Assembly: GCF_026151205.1 (NCBI RefSeq)
Contig: NC_087082.1
Location: forward strand, 11,603,997 to 11,667,996
Source: Bolinopsis microptera
Lineage: Eukaryota > Ctenophora > Tentaculata > Lobata > Bolinopsidae
Reading direction: 5' to 3'
DNA length: 64,000 nucleotides
Of this stretch, positions 59,612 to 64,000 are shown in pieces (the stretch's first letter is position 1; the number at the start of each line of letters is the position of its first letter). The notes beneath the pieces were generated by a model, which was given only the letters and a program-made list of their open reading frames with translations, did not search any database and was not told the origin of the DNA. Made by a program: the position numbers and the translations under genes.

Positions 59612-59815
59612 GGAGCAGTTACCAGCAGTCACACAGCAGTAACCAGCAGTCACACAGCTGTAACCAGCAGTCACACAGCAGTAACTAGCAGTCACACAGC
59701 TGTAACCAGCAGTCACACAGCAGTTACCAGCAGTAACACAGCTGTAACCAGCAGTCACACAGCAGTCACACAGCAGTTACCAGCAGTAACCAGCAGTAAC
59801 ACAGCTGTTGTGAAC
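59612..59815. repeat. 21-bp minisatellite (GCAGTAACCAGCAGTCACACA)
   Basis: About nine units with a CAGCAGT/CAGCTGT alternation and partial units at the right end. The 21-bp period keeps frames open on both strands (VTSSHTA repeats on plus), which is incidental. A (TC)n run follows at about 59853-59867. Confidence 0.93.
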
Positions 59816-60326
59816 TAAGATGCGCCTTTTAACACCTCGTACCCAACACCCCCTCTCTCTCTCTCTCGTGTCCAGTCTAACCACCCTAATTATAGTGGTA
59901 ATTACTGTAATCAGATAATTGACACGGATTATACCTGGAACCCTGCAGTCGGCAAACTAAATGATGTCCAGATATTGGGGTACTCCGGATGACGTTTAGA
60001 GAAGTTACAACTTCTTAACTGCACACAGCTGCTGAATTTATGCATGGCTCGGTTTTGCAGTAAACAGGTTACAGTTTGCTCTGTAATCCAGCTCTAAATC
60101 TCATGAGGCTTCACCGGTCCTGGATCAGGAGCCAGCGTAGTACTGCTGATAGATTGCGTTAAATTTAAACGGGAAAGTACCCTTGCGTCACTTTAAGTTT
60201 ATCGCTAACTGCTGTAAACTGATCAGTGCGAAATTGGCTCTGGGAATATTTACGAACCTTACTTTATTAATTGTACTATTTATATTCCCCAAAGTACCTC
60301 TTTATTTAACACGTGCTATTCCTCAG

Positions 60327-63300
60327 AGTTCCAGTTCGCAATGGTCAGACCTCAGCTGGGGATCACATCAAGACGCTCTTTGACTGTGATCTTCCCACTG
60401 ACAAAGAAAATGAAACTTTCGTCAAATGTCTGGAGAAAGCGCAGCTGCAGGGTCCCGGCATCAGATTCGTCGTTATAGGTTATTAACATTTTCAACGTAC
60501 ATAAGTTCCTATCTAATTAAAAATAATATTATTAGTATTGCATTTATATAAGCATGTACCTAGCCTTTGGTTTGCCATTTATCCCAAACTGACAAAAATA
60601 CCACTTATGAATCTATGAATTTTATTTGAGGTGTTCAATCCTCGTCACTGTTAAAAAGTAAAACATTTACTGACCGCAATGTACTCTAGATCCGTAAAAT
60701 ACCTGCTTACCTGTAATTTGTGTACCTGTCATTTTAGAGATAATCATTTTGTCTAGCAGGCGTCACAATCATGATAACATGACGTCTGATGATATCAGAC
60801 AAAACAGTTACACTTAAATTATGGCAGGTTCAGAAAACTACGTAGGTAAATGGTTAAACGGAGGGCGCCGAGGTCACGGTTTGAACTACAAGTGTTTTGC
60901 TCAACAGTTTGTAGGCAGTCCTGTTGGACCCGGTCAGAGGAACTTCTTCGAGCAGACACTTTTACTGGGCGAGGTGAGTTTTGTTTTACAACGACTGCTT
61001 ACCACATAATAGTAAAGTACAGTTAGATAATATGTATACTGTCAATCTTATTAACCGTTATTTTCCCCTTTTTAATGGGATGCATGCTTATTCAGAGTAT
61101 GTTAATAAAATATGTAAACATGTAGATGGTAACCATGGTAACCATGGTTATAGAAACAGCAGTATTATCCTGGGTCACCCTATTTTCTTGTGTTTCAGGT
61201 GCAGTATGACGACATCACCAAGCAGCTCGATGATATGGCACAAGCTGAGGGAATCGAGCAAACTAACATTAAATACGGTGATAATAAGGTAACTAGATTC
61301 TAAACATATTTAACATTTTGATAGTCTATTGACACGGATGTTTTACTGCTCGCTTGGTAATATATAAATATATATTATAAGTCGAGTAAAACTATCAGGA
61401 GACTTAGCCTGCTACTCCCAGGTTTTGTCGTGGTGTTCCTCTTTGTCATTTCATGACTGTCCCTGTAACATTGCTAATACTGTTAGATGTAACTATGTTC
61501 CGTTTGTTTCGTTTGTTCCGTTATTCTTTTTCCTTCCTCTTTTCCTTGTCATCCCCTTTAGTTTTAAGATTCTTGCTATAAATGGCTACAGCTAACACTA
61601 TTAATGCTAAGTACCAAACAACAAGTGGGAGGTGGATCGTTGGTATACCATTAAATCGATTTAACACCGCAATTCCAGTCGCAAGCCTGGGACCACTACT
61701 AGCATAGTCACAACATCTAGAAAGCTGCCATATAGCCTGACTGACAATTTTCTCGACTGACTGACAATGTTTCTTCTTTTCCCCATTTAGAATACAAAGA
61801 TTAGTACATTTTAGCTTATGATTAATATTATATTTTTACCTATAGTTTACCTAGATTAGATACCTACATGTGACCACCTGCTGTGGTAGTTTCTTAGTTC
61901 TTACGTCTTGTAAAATGTAACATATTTATCGTAAACTTGACATGCCTTAGGCCTAATGAGTATCAGTAATGTTATGCAATTGATATGCATGGTTTTTATC
62001 AGTAACAATGTAATTGACATTCATGGTTGGGTATGATCAGTAACAGTGTTACTGACACTACGCATATAATATATTATATGTACTCAGATCGTTAAGGGGA
62101 CATAATATACAAAAAGCTTTTATGTCCTGACCATGCTGTTAACTTCATATTAAGAAAGTATACATCAAAACAATAAGATTTGATACATTAAAAATTATAT
62201 TTGATGGTACTACTACTCACTTTCGAAAAAATAAATATTTTGTTTTTTTATACCGATCTTTCAATTATTTTATACGTTTTTTGGCTGATATTTTTACTGA
62301 ACATTATTTACAATCCGTACAAAAAGCCCTTAAAAGGATTTTATAATTAAACAATAAATGACGAAGTTACAGACCAAACAAGGTCGAGAAAAGCAAAATT
62401 GAAATTTTTGCAAAAAATCAAAGTTGTATATTTTACCAATCACCCAGGTCATAAGATATCGCTTCAAAAATTCTTGTGAGTGTAGCTGATAATCATATCC
62501 AACTTTTTGGAACAGGATTTCTCTCAATTTTGAGTTTTAAGGTATCAAATCTGGCCTCAAACGACTTAGTAAAATTCATCGTAAAAAAGGCCCAACAATG
62601 GCAGATTTAAGGCGTAAAATGCCTCTAACTCAAAAAGTATCAGTCTTTTTGAAATACTTTTTACAGATTCGTGATCAGCTTGGTAAAACGAATCTTTTAG
62701 TACCAAATTTATAGTAGTTAAAGACACAAAATTTGTTTAAAAATTTATACAAAATTTGTGTTCGAGCTAGAAAATTATTTAAGACAATTTGTCTTCTAAA
62801 ATCACCTATTTGGTACTAAAAGATTCGTCTTATCAAGCTGATTACAATTCTGTAAAAATTATTTGATGTATACTTTCTTAATATGAAGTTAACAGCATGG
62901 TCAGGACATTTAAAAAGCTTTCTGTATATGTCCCCTTAAACGTATTATATAATTTGTCGCGGTGGGTAATTTCAAAGACTAAGAGACGCTTATCATTTGA
63001 ACTGTTTCATCAAAGAAGTCTAACCAGATTGGGCAAGAATCAAGATTGTCAGATCAAGTTGGACTTTAGAGGGTGCTATAATTCATGTTTAATTGATACG
63101 GAGGTAATTAATGTTAACGTAATTGATACGTAAGTCTCAATGGTTCATATCAGAGTATACACTGTGCTTGATAGAGGTTCACTCTTCATTTTATAAGTTC
63201 GAGGGTAGTTCAAGATAAAGAGCGAGGTAATGATATTCATGATACTGTGACTGTTGAGTGGTGGTGTACCTATCGTTTTACAGCTTTCCACTTAAAATGT

Positions 63301-63672
63301 GCTTTATTGATCTATAGCGGTAGAACCTTGATACTGTGCCAATTATAGTCGGTGTGATGGAGTAAGCGTTACAGGTACGAGCAGGACGTGATATCCCCTG
63401 CCTCCCCCCACCCAGTGATAAAGAATAAGTTAACTCTGGCGTTTTGTTCTGTTATGTAGCTTAGTTCCCAGCGGTTATGTAGCTTAGTTCCCAGCTGTTA
63501 TGTAGCTTAGTTCCCAGCTGACCCAGTCCTTTCCTCAGGTGTATGACCGGATGGTGGAAGAAGCCAGTATCAGATGTCAGAGGAGGCTGGCTAATATTGT
63601 GAGGTGCATCGCCCGCTGTTCTCTCCGACCTATCTGTATATCGGGGGGTAACGAGGACATCCTCGGTTTAGG
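60327..63672 (+). CDS. Unrecognised multi-exon gene, partial, runs off the right edge
   Basis: Four phase-compatible plus-strand exons: 60327-60478, about 60833-60973, 61199-61288 and 63539-63672. Each has an AG before and GT after it. Exon 1 contains NGQTSAGDHIKTLFDCDLP and ends RFVVI with a phase-1 G. Exon 2 contains YVGKWLNGGRRGHG and NFFEQTLLLGE. Exon 3 is QYDDITKQLDDMAQAEG...KYGDNK. Exon 4 is YDRMVEEASIRCQRRLANIV...CISGGNEDILGL. Exon 2 could instead start at the ATG at 60821, making it a first exon. Joined, exon 1 to exon 2 reads VVIGSENYVGKW in frame. It appears to be a soluble protein with no signal peptide or membrane segment in the part seen. I do not recognise the family. Further exons lie upstream, downstream or both. 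Confidence 0.6.
62096..62935. mobile_element. 840-bp TTAA-flanked MITE in an intron
   Basis: TTAA at 62092-62095 and 62936-62939 flanks inverted termini GGGGACATA...CAAAAAGCTTTTATGTCC. The inverted match runs for about 75-80 bp through TGACCATGCTGTTAACTTCA to GTATACATCAAA. A second inverted pair (TTGGTAAAACGAATCTTTTA around 62680-62700 and its complement around 62815-62840) lies inside. TTAA TSDs fit piggyBac or Kolobok. No coding is seen. Confidence 0.88.
63455..63522. repeat. Short tandem triplication (TTATGTAGCTTAGTTCCCAG)
   Basis: A 21-bp unit repeats three times just upstream of the exon at 63539. Confidence 0.9.
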
Positions 63673-64000
63673 GTGAGATATTATATTAATTCAGGTTTTT
63701 TTCTGCTAGATCAGAAGGAAGCGCACTAATTTCGATCCCTTTTATTTTTAACAAAATTTTCATAAAAGTTAGTTGAATTACATACACAAATACACAGTTT
63801 CCTCGTAATGTGGTATCGTGTTTTTTGACAAAACTTTGAGAAGAATTGACATATTATTCAAAACTCATCTGCTGATCTGTACATTCCGTGATGTAGAACT
63901 GCCATGTTCCATTGAAGATAGTCGTCGTGTCTCATCACTTCAGACGTTTTGTTATGATTACGTACTTCTACTCAACTACACAAATTGAATGTAGATGAGT
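63673..64000. other. Right-edge intron sequence
   Basis: Begins with the donor GTGAGA after the exon at 63539-63672. No coding is seen to the window end. Confidence 0.5.

Noticed and set aside
59573-59818. VTSSHTA and VTAGYSC repeat proteins
   Set aside because: The 21-bp minisatellite is open on both strands.

Overview
This is a gene-poor, AT-rich eukaryotic (metazoan) window with spliced genes, GT-AG introns and many nested transposable elements and tandem arrays. The rhodopsin-class GPCR, the actin-like genes and LINEs whose ORF1 carries PHD-like and CCCH zinc motifs suggest a marine invertebrate, possibly a cnidarian. The species is not determined by anything I can read.

Left part (1-29 kb). 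Three well-phased minus-strand exons (1573-4512) belong to a class III PLP aminotransferase of the ETNPPL/PHYKPL (AGXT2-like) family that runs off the left edge. About 10 kb of apparently empty sequence follows, then a two-exon class A GPCR (14502-15747). From 18 to 29 kb come non-autonomous DNA elements: a 2.68-kb near-palindrome with an 8-bp target-site duplication (TSD), a TTAA-bounded element, a 530-bp tandem duplication, a mariner-type MITE and a short element with 9-bp TSD-like flanks. Two decayed LINE 3' fragments lie among them.

Middle (29-37 kb). Two tandem, intronless, divergent actin-like genes lack several actin ATPase residues. The first is split by a 1259-bp element with CACAGTG...CACTGTG ends and a 5-bp TSD, a Transib/RAG-RSS-like signature. 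Tandem arrays with 33-bp and about 65-bp periods follow.

Right-centre (37-59 kb). A nested repeat complex sits in a 39-bp minisatellite. A 9.4-kb element capped by poly-G inverted repeats (37700-47114) lies in it and holds TCC-rich arrays, into which a near-intact LINE (39211-43583) has inserted. A second LINE (48070-57255) lies between further stretches of the same minisatellite. It is split by a second poly-G-capped element (51050-55657) with a 7-bp TSD. Both LINEs have ORF2 overlapping ORF1 in the -1 frame, with no ATG before the endonuclease.

Right end (59-64 kb). At least four phase-compatible plus-strand exons form an unrecognised gene that continues past the window. One intron holds an 840-bp TTAA-flanked MITE.
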